Under the pieces are notes generated by a model that saw only the letters and a list, made by a program, of their open reading frames with translations, was not told where the DNA came from and made no database searches. This document shows, in pieces, positions 41,322 to 50,338 of a stretch of DNA of 64,000 nucleotides. The DNA comes from Roseiarcus sp963806935. Lineage in GTDB: Bacteria > Pseudomonadota > Alphaproteobacteria > Rhizobiales > Beijerinckiaceae. The number at the start of each line of letters is the position of its first letter. Within the stretch, counting starts at the first letter, position 1. The stretch lies in NCBI GenBank assembly GCA_963806935.1, contig CAWEAT010000011.1, positions 124,001 to 188,000 on the forward strand, given 5' to 3'. The position numbers and the translations under genes are program-made.

Positions 41322-42302
41322 ATGCTCACGCGTCGTCGCGTCCTGATCTCCCTTGCCGCGGCTTGCGCCGTGGCGGCGCCGTCCTTCGCTCAGACCGACA
41401 CAACGCTTCGCCTGGGAGCGATCGGAGGGGGCAGCCCGATGGCCCCGGACTCCGCATTCGGCAAAATTCTGATCGCCGCCCTCGCGGACCTCGGCTACGA
41501 ACTCGGCCGCAATCTCACCTTCGAGTCCCGTGGCGCGCTCGCGAATGTCGCCAAATTGCCCGGCCTTATCGCCGAATTGACGGCGGCCGGGGCGAGGATC
41601 CTGGTCGCATCTGGCTATCCCAGCGCCGCGGCCGCCAAAGCCGCCGGCGTACCAACTGTGATCTTCCTGGGCGCCGGCGATCCCGTCGCGACCGGCCTCG
41701 TGGATAGCTGGGCGCATCCGGGCGGCGTCGTCACCGGCATTTCGGACGTTGCCGCCACTCTGACCGTCAAGCGGCTCGAACTTCTGAAGGCCGTTTCGCC
41801 GCAACTGAAGCGGGTGGCGATGCTTTGGAACGCGCAGGATCGCGCCATGACTTTGCGCTACGAGGCGTCGGCCGCGACGGCGAAAATGCAGGGGATCGTG
41901 GTGCAGGCGCTCGGCGTCCGGGAGCCCAACGACTTCAACGCGGCCTTTGCGGCGATGGACAGCGACAAACCGGACGCGATCCTGATGGTCGCCGATTTGC
42001 TGACGGTTCTCAACCGCAAGCGCGTGTTCGACTACGCGCTGGCCCGACGGCTACCGGCAATCTACGAGCTTGACAGTTTCGCCAGGGAAGGCGGGCTCAT
42101 GTCCTATGGCGCCGACCTCCACGAATCCCTGACGCGCGCGGCCTCGATGGTCGATCGCATCTTCAAGGGGACGCGGCCCGGCGACATACCTTTCGAGACG
42201 CCGACGCGATATCTTTTCGTCATCAATCTGAAGACCGCGAGGGCAATGGGTCTCGAACCTACCATGGACTTGCTTGGGCTGGCTGACGATGTGATCGAGT
42301 GA
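41322..42302 (+). CDS. PF04392-type ABC substrate-binding protein, intact copy
   Basis: This is an intact 326-aa paralogue with a Sec-like leader ('RRRVLISLAAACAVAAPSFAQ'). Family blocks include 'LGYELGRNLTFESRGALANVAKLPGLIAELTAAG', 'AGDPVATGLVDSWAHPGGVVTG' and 'MVDRIFKGTRPGDIPFETPTRY'. ATG 41322 has GGGAGG at 41312-41317. Between 41211 and 41321 the usual stop/start overlap is followed by a leader-like scrap ('MRRRAFRAALV'), which suggests another copy was deleted here. It ends 'ADDVIE' with the array-typical GTGATCGAGTGA. It is the last full binding protein before the sensor kinase. Confidence 0.88.
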   Translation: MLTRRRVLISLAAACAVAAPSFAQTDTTLRLGAIGGGSPMAPDSAFGKILIAALADLGYELGRNLTFESRGALANVAKLPGLIAELTAAGARILVASGYPSAAAAKAAGVPTVIFLGAGDPVATGLVDSWAHPGGVVTGISDVAATLTVKRLELLKAVSPQLKRVAMLWNAQDRAMTLRYEASAATAKMQGIVVQALGVREPNDFNAAFAAMDSDKPDAILMVADLLTVLNRKRVFDYALARRLPAIYELDSFAREGGLMSYGADLHESLTRAASMVDRIFKGTRPGDIPFETPTRYLFVINLKTARAMGLEPTMDLLGLADDVIE

Positions 42303-42447
42303 CGGCCAGGCAGCCAACACCGCTCGTCTCGGGGATTGGGCATGCCCCGATCCCGCCTTGCCAATTTCGGAGGTCTGTCGCAGTTTCGCCTGCGCAGTTG
42401 GCGTGACGATCCCGCGGCGATCCGGGTGAGGCCGAAGACGTGATCGA

Positions 42448-45400
42448 GTGACCATACGAGGCGCAATCCGCTCGTCGGACCCGGACGTAGCGCTTGATGC
42501 GGCGGCTGAGGCCCGCAAATCGACGCCGCGCCGGGCGTTGCGCGTTCCGCTGGCGGCGAAACTGGCCGCGGCGCTGGTCGGACTGGTCGGCCTCGTTCTT
42601 CTGGTCAACGGCGCCGTCAACACCTGGCTGAACTACAATCAGGCCAAGGACGCAGCCCTCGAGGTTCAAGAGGAAAAGGCCCGATCCGCGGCGGTTCGCG
42701 TCGGCGAATTTCTGGCCGACATCGAGACGCAGCTCGGCTTTACCACCGGCGCCGAATGGCGCTTCGCCAAGCCCGATCAGCAGCGCTATGATTTCGTCCG
42801 GCTCTTGCGGCAGGTCCCGGCGATCACCGAGCTTTCCTATCTCGACGGCCAGGGCAAGGAGCAGCTGAAGGTTTCGCGCCTCGAACCGGACTCGGTCGGG
42901 AGCGGCAAGGATTTTTCAACTGACCCGCGCTTCACGCAAGCCGTGTCCGACAAGATCTGGTTCGGTCCGGTCGAATTCCGCCGCGGCTCCGAGCCCTATA
43001 TGACGATCGCGCTCGCCCATGTCGGCAAGAACTCCGGCGTGACCGTCGCCGACGTGAACCTGAAGCTCATCTGGGACGTCATCAGCGCCATCCGCGTCGG
43101 CGACAAAGGCTACGCCTTCGTCGTCGACGGCAAGGGCCGGCTCATCGCCCATCCGGATTTGAGCCTCGTTCTGCGCGACACGGATTTCTCCGAGCTTCCG
43201 CAGGTCCGGCAGGCGCTCGACGCCAACGCCCGCGCGGAGCCCGGCGCCGCCGCGACCCCGGGGCCCAGCGTCGGCGCGGCCGAGATCGCGACCGCTTTCG
43301 ACGGGGGTAAGGTCCTAACCGCTTACGCGGTCGCGCCGCGCACGCACTGGATCGTCTTCGTGCAGCAGCCGCTCTCCGAGGCGCTGGCTTCCGTCTATAC
43401 GTCCCTGCTCCAGACCACCCGCGCCAGATAAGGGTGCGTCAGGGCCTCGCTCTCGTCGCCGTAGAGGAGGATGATGTCGCCGGCTTCGGCCTGAGCTTTG
43501 CGCAGTTGAAGGCGCAGTCCCACGCGTTCGATCTCGGCGGCAATCTGGCGGCCTTTCAGCGTGTGCCGGGGCCGCCGCCAGCGGAAGTTTTTTTTCGCAA
43601 CGCCTTGGACAACTGCGACTTGCCGATCTTGACGCCCTCGCGCGCCTCGATCTCGGCCATGAGGCGCGGGATCGTCCAGTTGGGCCGGTCGGCGACGGGA
43701 GCTTCGAGCAGAGGCGCGACGACACGCAGCGCGGCTTCGGTCTTTACCGGTGGCGGGCCGAGCGCCACGGTCGCCTTCAACGCCTCGACACCGCCGCGCG
43801 TGAACTCGCTGCGCCAAAGACGCACCGTGTCTTCGCGCACGCTGAAGGCTTCCGCAATGCGCGGGCTGGTCCATCCCGACAACGTCAGCAATATCGCCCG
43901 CGCCCGATCAGCCTCGCCCCGTGGCCCTGCTCGGCCTTGGCCTGCTGCTGGCGCTCACCGCCGGCGGACTCCTGGCGCGGCGGATGGTGGTGCCGATCCG
44001 CCGCCTGCAACAAGGCGCCGAAAAACTCGGGGCCGGCGATCTCGCCCAGCGCCTCGACATTCACACCGGTGACGAGATCGAGACGCTGGCCGACCGCTTC
44101 AACCAGATGGCGGGCCGAATCCAGGAGAGCTACGAAACCCTCGAAGCCAAGGTCGAGGCGCGCACGCGCGATCTCAACGAAGCGCTGCAACAGCAGACCG
44201 CGACCGCCGAGGTGCTGAAAGTCATCAGCGGCTCGGCGTTCGACCTGCAGCCGGTGTTCGATGCGCTCGTGTCCTCGGCGGTCGAGCTCTGCAATGCCCG
44301 TAGCGGGCTCATCTGCATCCGCGACGGCGAGGTCTTCCGCTATCGGGGCAGCGCCGGCGCGGGGCAAACCGAGTCCCTGATGACATATCTCGAGCACCAT
44401 CCGGCGACGCCGGGGCGAGGCACGATCGCCGGCCGGGTGATGCTGTCGGGCCGGATCGAAGCCATTCCCGATCGCCTCGAAGACGCGGAATTCGCCGTGC
44501 CGCTGTCCTCCCTCGGCAATGAGGCGCGCGCCCTGCTCGGCGTGCCGCTCCTGCGAAACGACGCGGTCGAGGGCGTCCTCATCGTGTCGCGTCTGGAGCC
44601 GGGTCATTTCGCGCCGCGGCAGATCGAAGTCTTGCAAACCTTCGCCGATCAAGCCGTCATCGCGATCGAAAACGCCCGGCTGTTCGAGGAAGTGCAGGCG
44701 CGCACGCACGAACTCGCCGCAATCGCTCGACGATCTGCGCAAGGCCCAGGACCGGTTGATCCAGTCGGAGAAAGCTCGCCTCGCTCGGCCAGCTCACCGC
44801 CGGCATCGCCCACGAGATCAAGAACCCGCTCAATTTCGTCAACAATTTCTCGGCGCTGTCGCGCGAGCTGATCGACGAGCTTCGCGAGCTCATCGCCAAG
44901 GCGCCGCTCGACGAGGCCGACCGCGACGAGGCGCAAGAGCTGATCGGCATGGTCGACGCCAATCTCGACAAGGTCGAAACCCACGGCAAGCGCGCCGACT
45001 CGATCGTCAAGAACATGCTGCTCCATTCGCGCGAGGGCTCCGGCGAGCGGACGCGCGTCAACGTCAACGCGATGGTCGAGGAGGCGCTGAACCTCGCCTA
45101 TCACGGCGCGCGGGCCGAGAAGCCGGGCTTCAAGGTGACGATCGAAAAATCGCTCGATCCCGATGCGGGCAGCGTCGATCTCTACGCGCAGGAGATGACG
45201 CGCGTGCTCCTGAACCTGATTTCCAACGGCTTCTACGCGACGACCAAGCGCGCGCAGGGCGAGCCGGACGGGACTTACGAGCCCACCCTCGCCGCCTCGA
45301 CGCGCAATCTGGGCGATCGCGTCGAAATCGCGCATTCAGGACAACGGAACCGGAATTCCCGACGAGGTGAAGGCGAAGATCTTCAACCCGTTCTTCACCA

Positions 45401-45573
45401 CCAAGCCCGCCGGCGAGGGCACCGGGCTCGGCCTTTCGCTGAGCTACGACATCGTCGTCAAGCAGCATGGCGGGACGCTGGAGGTCTCGACCGAGCCCGG
45501 CGCCTTCACCCGCTTCGCCATCGTCCTGCCGCGCGCCGGCCAGGCCCAGGCCAAGAATGGGGGTCAAAGTTGA
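42448..45573 (+). pseudogene. dCache-HAMP-GAF sensor histidine kinase, split by an IS630 core and frameshifted
   Basis: The domain order is clear: a transmembrane helix ('LAAALVGLVGLVLLVNGAVN'), a periplasmic dCache-like sensor, a second helix ('ALLGLGLLLALTAGGLLA'), HAMP, GAF, then a HisKA-like 'LGQLTAGIAHEIKNPLNFVNNF' and HATPase with 'NLISNGFYA', 'QDNGTGIP' and 'GEGTGLGLSLSYDIV'. The IS630 piece at 43424-43918 interrupts it just before the second helix. Surplus bases at 44716-44717, 44771-44773 and about 45330 break the frame. GTG 42448 overlaps a remnant binding-protein stop. Unbroken, it would link the upstream binding-protein array to the response regulator that overlaps its 3' end. Confidence 0.85.
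43424..43918 (-). mobile_element. IS630-family transposase fragment lacking both ends
   Basis: On the minus strand the frame is open from the right junction ('GEADRARAILLTLSGWTSPRIAEAF'). It continues through an HTH ('REDTVRLWRSEFTRGGVEAL') and 'PNWTIPRLMAEIEAREG'. After a run of eight A it shifts to 'NFRWRRPRHTLKGRQ' and 'LLYGDESEALTHPYLAR'. The N-terminus, the remaining catalytic part and both terminal repeats are missing. The kinase codons on both sides appear undisturbed. Confidence 0.8.
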
Positions 45574-45959
45574 GCGTCCTGGTTCTGGTGGTCGACGACG
45601 AGCCCGACGTCGAGGCGCTGTTTCGCCAGCATTTCCGTCGGGATCTGCGTTCCGGGCGCTTGCGGATGGAGTTTGCGATGTCCGCGGCGGATGCGCTCGC
45701 ACAAGTCGCGCGCGCATCGGAAAGCTCGCTGATCCTTATCCTCTCCGACATCAACATGCCGGGCATGACCGGGCTCGAAATGCTGCCGAAAGTGAAGGCG
45801 TTGCGACCCGAAGTGCCCGTCATCATGATCACCGCCTACGGCGATCCCGAGACCAAGCGCCGGGCGATCGAAGGCGGGGCCGACGGGCTGCTGACCAAGC
45901 CGATCGACTTTGCGACGCTGAGGGGAGAAATCGACCGGCGGCTGGAGCAGACGGCGTGA
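45570..45959 (+). CDS. Response regulator, stand-alone receiver domain
   Basis: This 129-aa CheY-like receiver has the acidic pocket 'VLVVDDEPDVEAL', the phosphorylatable Asp in 'LILILSDINMPGMTGLEML', Thr in 'VIMITAYGD' and Lys in 'LLTKPIDFATL'. No output domain is present, so it acts through protein contact or a further relay. The TTG start at 45570 overlaps the kinase stop (TTGA), and 'VLVLVVDDE' begins the fold directly. It is the cognate partner of the broken kinase upstream; if that kinase is dead, the regulator is orphaned. Confidence 0.9.
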   Translation: MSVLVLVVDDEPDVEALFRQHFRRDLRSGRLRMEFAMSAADALAQVARASESSLILILSDINMPGMTGLEMLPKVKALRPEVPVIMITAYGDPETKRRAIEGGADGLLTKPIDFATLRGEIDRRLEQTA

Positions 45960-46116
45960 CGAATGAACGCGGCTCTGGTCGCGAGGTCAGTCAGATCAAA
46001 AGCCGTTTGCGCCGTAGAGGCGACGGCACAATGTGCAATTACTTCGGATGAATGCCGCGCTTCGGTCGAACTGACGCGTTCGATTGTCATTTCGGGAACG
46101 GCCGCTCCTGTGCAGG

Positions 46117-46174
46117 TTTTTGGACGCCGGCGGGGCCGATCTCTGCGGGCGCTCGGACGGCCGGCGTCCAAAAA
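46117..46174. repeat. Inverted repeat near one end of IS91-type copy 1
   Basis: TTTTTGGACGCCGG (46117-46130) pairs with CCGGCGTCCAAAAA (46161-46174) around a 30-base loop. It may be the element's origin or terminus hairpin. Confidence 0.75.
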
Positions 46175-46465
46175 GCGCCAGGGCACGAAGTCGCGGTCAG
46201 CCGGGGCGGCGGCTGGGAGTCGAGCGCTATGGGGATTTCAGGGTGGCGGCGCATTCGTTGAAGGCGGGACACCGGGGCGACGCGACCCGAATGCCTGCAT
46301 GTGGCGGCGGGCGAGGGAGAGGAAGAAGCGTTCCGGCAGGGTCTGAGGGGTATCGACGGGCGCCTGGCGGATGGATTGCCCGGAATCGGGTCGAGAGGGA
46401 TCGCCGCCGGCGTGGAGCCAGTGCAAGGGAACGGCAAAGCGGCGGCGCTGACAGGCGGGTCTGGC

Positions 46466-47677
46466 TCATGACGTGTCGTTTGTGCCCGGCGTCGGCCGCC
46501 ACCTCGGCTCGCAGCCGCGCGCGAAGACCTCGATGACGATCATGCGGGCGCCGCAGCGCGGGCATGGGCAGGGCGCCGCGCGCGGCGCGTCCGGCGTGAC
46601 GTCCGGCTGCGGTTGCGGGTCGGCGGCGGGCGGGTCGGCGCCGAGCAGCGCGCGGGCGGTCGCGATGTTCTCGGCTCGCTTGGCGTTGGCGAAGAGCCCG
46701 TAATGGCGGATGCGGTGGAAGCCCCTGGGCAGCACGTGCAGGAGAAAGCGCCGGATGAACTCGTGGGGATGAAGCCGCATCGTCTTCCAGCGGTCCGGCC
46801 CGGCGATGCGAGTATCCTTCCAGCGGAACGCGACGCCGGCGTCGTCGGCCGCGACGATGCGGCGGTTCGAGATCGCGACCCGGTGGGTGTAGCGGGAGAG
46901 ATAGCGCAGCACCTGCTTGGGCCCGGCGAACGGCGCCTTGCAGTAGACGACCCACCTGATGCGCCGCAGCGGGGCGATGAAGCGCTTGAACGCGGTCTTG
47001 TCGGCGAGCCCGGCGTGCGCGTTGAAGAACGTCAACCGGCCGGCGTCGTGGGCGTCCGCGAGCATCGCCAGCATCCTGCCGCTGAACAGGCGCGCCAGCA
47101 GGTTGACGTGCACGAGGAAGTCGGAGCGGCAGGCGACCCATCGCGACCCGTCGGGCGACAACCCTCCGCCGGGCACGATCATGTGCACGTGCGGATGATG
47201 GGTGAGGGTCGAGCCCCAGGTGTGCAGCACGGCGGTGACGCCGATCCTGGCGCCGAGGCGCCTGGGATTGGCGGCGATGGCGAGCGTCGCCTCGGCCGCC
47301 GCCTTCATCAGGAGGTCGTAGATCACTCGTTTATTCTGCCAGGCGATGTCGCGCAGCTTGCCCGGCAGCGTGTAGACGACGTGAAAGTACGGGACCGGCA
47401 GCAGCTCCGCTTCCCGGTCGGCCAGCCATCGGCGCGACGCCGCAGCCTGACACTTCGGGCAATGCCGATTCCGGCACGAGTTGTAGGCGACGTGCGTGTG
47501 GCCGCACGCCGCGTTCTCGCAGCGCGCCACGTGGCCGCCGAGCGCCGCCGTGCGGCAGCGCTCGATTGCGCTCATCGCCTTGAGCTGGTCGAGGCTCGCG
47601 TGACCGCGGTTGGCCTCGCGCCAGGCGGGACCGTGCTCGCGGAAGATGTCCGCGAGCTCCAGAACGGGCCGAACCAT
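46466..47677 (-). CDS. IS91-family HUH transposase, copy 1
   Basis: This 403-aa rolling-circle transposase has an N-terminal zinc finger ('CENAACGHTHVAYNSCRNRHCPKCQ' region). The HUH metal site lies in 'LTHHPHVHMIVPGGG' at about residue 185. The catalytic Tyr region 'VLRYLSRYTHRVAISN' lies at about residue 275, and a Cys-rich tail ends in 'CPCPRCGARM'. It nicks one strand at the origin and drives replicative single-strand transfer. The paired recombinase gene starts 11 bases upstream on the same strand. It is identical in sequence to copy 2. Confidence 0.93.
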   Translation of the reverse strand: MVRPVLELADIFREHGPAWREANRGHASLDQLKAMSAIERCRTAALGGHVARCENAACGHTHVAYNSCRNRHCPKCQAAASRRWLADREAELLPVPYFHVVYTLPGKLRDIAWQNKRVIYDLLMKAAAEATLAIAANPRRLGARIGVTAVLHTWGSTLTHHPHVHMIVPGGGLSPDGSRWVACRSDFLVHVNLLARLFSGRMLAMLADAHDAGRLTFFNAHAGLADKTAFKRFIAPLRRIRWVVYCKAPFAGPKQVLRYLSRYTHRVAISNRRIVAADDAGVAFRWKDTRIAGPDRWKTMRLHPHEFIRRFLLHVLPRGFHRIRHYGLFANAKRAENIATARALLGADPPAADPQPQPDVTPDAPRAAPCPCPRCGARMIVIEVFARGCEPRWRPTPGTNDTS

Positions 47678-47688
47678 GACCGGCGGCG

Positions 47689-48609
47689 CTATCGCGCCGG
47701 CGGCTTCTCGAGGTTCCGCGTGGCCTGCCTGTGGCGCGGCGTGATCAGGCGCGCGATCGGGCTCTCGACCTTGGCGATGAGGCCCGTCGCCACGCGGGTG
47801 TAGCGCGCCGTCGTGTCCAGCTTCTCGTGTCCGAGCAACGCCTGGATCAGGCGAATATCCTTGCCGTCCTCGAGCAGGTGGGTCGCGAAGGAATGACGCA
47901 GCGAATGAAGGGAGACCGCCTTGCGCAGCCCCGCCGCTTTCGTCGCGTCCTTGAACAGCCGGCCGAACTGGCGCGTCGTCAGATGACCGGCGCGACCGGG
48001 AAAAAGCCAGCGCTGTTGCGGCGTCACGCCGGCGTCACGCCGTTTCGGCCGCGCCTTCCACCATTGTCGCAGCAGGTCGAGGATCTCGGGCGGAAGCATC
48101 ACGTTCCGGTCCTTGCGGCCTTTCGACTGCACGACGCGAATGATCATCTGGTCGCTGTCGATGTCGCACACCCGCAGCCGCGTCACCTCGCTGGCCCGCA
48201 GCCCGCAGCCATACGCGACCGACAGCATCGCCCGCGCCTTGAGGCTCGTCGCCATGGTCAGGACGCGCCTGATCTCCTCGGGGCTCAGCACCGGCGGCAG
48301 CTTCAGCGGCTCCTTCATGTGCCAGATCTCGGCCGCCAGGTCGTGGCGGCGCAGCGTGACCCGGAACAGGAAGCGCACCCCGGTCACGATCCGGTTGCGG
48401 TTGCAGATGCTCGCGCCGCTCTCGACGAGGTGCAGTTGGAAGAGGCGCACCTCGTCCGCCGTCGCCGTGTCCGGCGAACGCCCGAGCCAGGCGGCGAACC
48501 GCTTGCAGCTGGAAAGGTGGCCGCGTTGCGTGTGCGGGTCGAGCTTGCGCGCGGCCATGTCGTCGATCATACGCTGACGCAGTGGGCTGACAGTGTCGGT
48601 CTTGCTCAT
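47689..48609 (-). CDS. IS91-associated tyrosine recombinase, copy 1
   Basis: This 306-aa XerC/D-like integrase has an N-terminal SAM-like core-binding domain ('MIDDMAARKLDPHTQRGH'). The catalytic part contains 'AYGCGLRASEVTRLRVCDID', 'HSLRHSFATHLLEDG' and 'LLGHEKLDTTARYTRV', so Arg, His-x-x-Arg, His and Tyr are all in place. Such recombinases accompany many alphaproteobacterial IS91 elements; their exact role is unclear, perhaps resolving products. ATG 48609 has GGAG eight bases before it; an ATG at 48639 is possible. Confidence 0.9.
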   Translation of the reverse strand: MSKTDTVSPLRQRMIDDMAARKLDPHTQRGHLSSCKRFAAWLGRSPDTATADEVRLFQLHLVESGASICNRNRIVTGVRFLFRVTLRRHDLAAEIWHMKEPLKLPPVLSPEEIRRVLTMATSLKARAMLSVAYGCGLRASEVTRLRVCDIDSDQMIIRVVQSKGRKDRNVMLPPEILDLLRQWWKARPKRRDAGVTPQQRWLFPGRAGHLTTRQFGRLFKDATKAAGLRKAVSLHSLRHSFATHLLEDGKDIRLIQALLGHEKLDTTARYTRVATGLIAKVESPIARLITPRHRQATRNLEKPPAR

Positions 48610-48766
48610 GGAGAGCTCCATCCTGAGTGAGGTTCGCAACGCCTCGATCTCAGGACGGGGCTCTCCGTAGCGCCATCGCTATTCTATCCGCCTGCTACCC
48701 AGCCTCCCGGCTCACGCCACCCCGCGCAGCGGGGCCGGAGCGGAGCGACTTCGTGCTTTGTGCAGG

Positions 48767-48824
48767 TTTTTGGACGCCGGCGGGGCCGATCTCTGCGGGC
48801 GCTCGGACGGCCGGCGTCCAAAAA
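48767..48824. repeat. Inverted repeat near one end of IS91-type copy 2
   Basis: The same 14-bp arms as in copy 1 occur at 48767-48780 and 48811-48824. Confidence 0.75.
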
Positions 48825-49115
48825 GCGCCAGGGCACGAAGTCGCGGTCAGCCGGGGCGGCGGCTGGGAGTCGAGCGCTATGGGGATTTCAGGGTGGCGGC
48901 GCATTCGTTGAAGGCGGGACACCGGGGCGACGCGACCCGAATGCCTGCATGTGGCGGCGGGCGAGGGAGAGGAAGAAGCGTTCCGGCAGGGTCTGAGGGG
49001 TATCGACGGGCGCCTGGCGGATGGATTGCCCGGAATCGGGTCGAGAGGGATCGCCGCCGGCGTGGAGCCAGTGCAAGGGAACGGCAAAGCGGCGGCGCTG
49101 ACAGGCGGGTCTGGC

Positions 49116-50327
49116 TCATGACGTGTCGTTTGTGCCCGGCGTCGGCCGCCACCTCGGCTCGCAGCCGCGCGCGAAGACCTCGATGACGATCATGCGGGCG
49201 CCGCAGCGCGGGCATGGGCAGGGCGCCGCGCGCGGCGCGTCCGGCGTGACGTCCGGCTGCGGTTGCGGGTCGGCGGCGGGCGGGTCGGCGCCGAGCAGCG
49301 CGCGGGCGGTCGCGATGTTCTCGGCTCGCTTGGCGTTGGCGAAGAGCCCGTAATGGCGGATGCGGTGGAAGCCCCTGGGCAGCACGTGCAGGAGAAAGCG
49401 CCGGATGAACTCGTGGGGATGAAGCCGCATCGTCTTCCAGCGGTCCGGCCCGGCGATGCGAGTATCCTTCCAGCGGAACGCGACGCCGGCGTCGTCGGCC
49501 GCGACGATGCGGCGGTTCGAGATCGCGACCCGGTGGGTGTAGCGGGAGAGATAGCGCAGCACCTGCTTGGGCCCGGCGAACGGCGCCTTGCAGTAGACGA
49601 CCCACCTGATGCGCCGCAGCGGGGCGATGAAGCGCTTGAACGCGGTCTTGTCGGCGAGCCCGGCGTGCGCGTTGAAGAACGTCAACCGGCCGGCGTCGTG
49701 GGCGTCCGCGAGCATCGCCAGCATCCTGCCGCTGAACAGGCGCGCCAGCAGGTTGACGTGCACGAGGAAGTCGGAGCGGCAGGCGACCCATCGCGACCCG
49801 TCGGGCGACAACCCTCCGCCGGGCACGATCATGTGCACGTGCGGATGATGGGTGAGGGTCGAGCCCCAGGTGTGCAGCACGGCGGTGACGCCGATCCTGG
49901 CGCCGAGGCGCCTGGGATTGGCGGCGATGGCGAGCGTCGCCTCGGCCGCCGCCTTCATCAGGAGGTCGTAGATCACTCGTTTATTCTGCCAGGCGATGTC
50001 GCGCAGCTTGCCCGGCAGCGTGTAGACGACGTGAAAGTACGGGACCGGCAGCAGCTCCGCTTCCCGGTCGGCCAGCCATCGGCGCGACGCCGCAGCCTGA
50101 CACTTCGGGCAATGCCGATTCCGGCACGAGTTGTAGGCGACGTGCGTGTGGCCGCACGCCGCGTTCTCGCAGCGCGCCACGTGGCCGCCGAGCGCCGCCG
50201 TGCGGCAGCGCTCGATTGCGCTCATCGCCTTGAGCTGGTCGAGGCTCGCGTGACCGCGGTTGGCCTCGCGCCAGGCGGGACCGTGCTCGCGGAAGATGTC
50301 CGCGAGCTCCAGAACGGGCCGAACCAT
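49116..50327 (-). CDS. IS91-family HUH transposase, copy 2
   Basis: The protein is identical to the copy-1 transposase (403 aa, zinc finger, HUH site, Tyr region). It is complete and presumably active. Because both genes are intact, the pair could mobilise the intervening and flanking DNA. The recombinase gene lies 11 bases upstream on the minus strand. Confidence 0.93.
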   Translation of the reverse strand: MVRPVLELADIFREHGPAWREANRGHASLDQLKAMSAIERCRTAALGGHVARCENAACGHTHVAYNSCRNRHCPKCQAAASRRWLADREAELLPVPYFHVVYTLPGKLRDIAWQNKRVIYDLLMKAAAEATLAIAANPRRLGARIGVTAVLHTWGSTLTHHPHVHMIVPGGGLSPDGSRWVACRSDFLVHVNLLARLFSGRMLAMLADAHDAGRLTFFNAHAGLADKTAFKRFIAPLRRIRWVVYCKAPFAGPKQVLRYLSRYTHRVAISNRRIVAADDAGVAFRWKDTRIAGPDRWKTMRLHPHEFIRRFLLHVLPRGFHRIRHYGLFANAKRAENIATARALLGADPPAADPQPQPDVTPDAPRAAPCPCPRCGARMIVIEVFARGCEPRWRPTPGTNDTS

Positions 50328-50338
50328 GACCGGCGGCG

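Larger units (their letters stand above)
46111..48760 (-). mobile_element. IS91-type element, copy 1 of a tandem pair (2,650 bp)
   Basis: This copy begins with TGCAGGTTTTTGGACGCC and ends with TTCGTGCTTTG, and the next copy begins at the following base. It carries an HUH transposase and a tyrosine recombinase, both on the minus strand. No terminal target duplication is visible, as expected for rolling-circle elements. Positions 46111-46465 hold no gene, but they contain a 14-bp inverted repeat. Confidence 0.88.

Noticed and set aside
42303..42447. A further binding-protein gene between the last intact copy and the kinase
   Set aside because: Only the terminal 'EDVIE' and the stop motif remain; the rest does not resemble the family, so it is at most a scrap.
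46613..47803. Plus-strand 396-residue frames opposite the IS91 transposase (and the copy at 49263-50453)
   Set aside because: They mirror the transposase codons on the other strand; composition and lack of any motif mark them as shadows.
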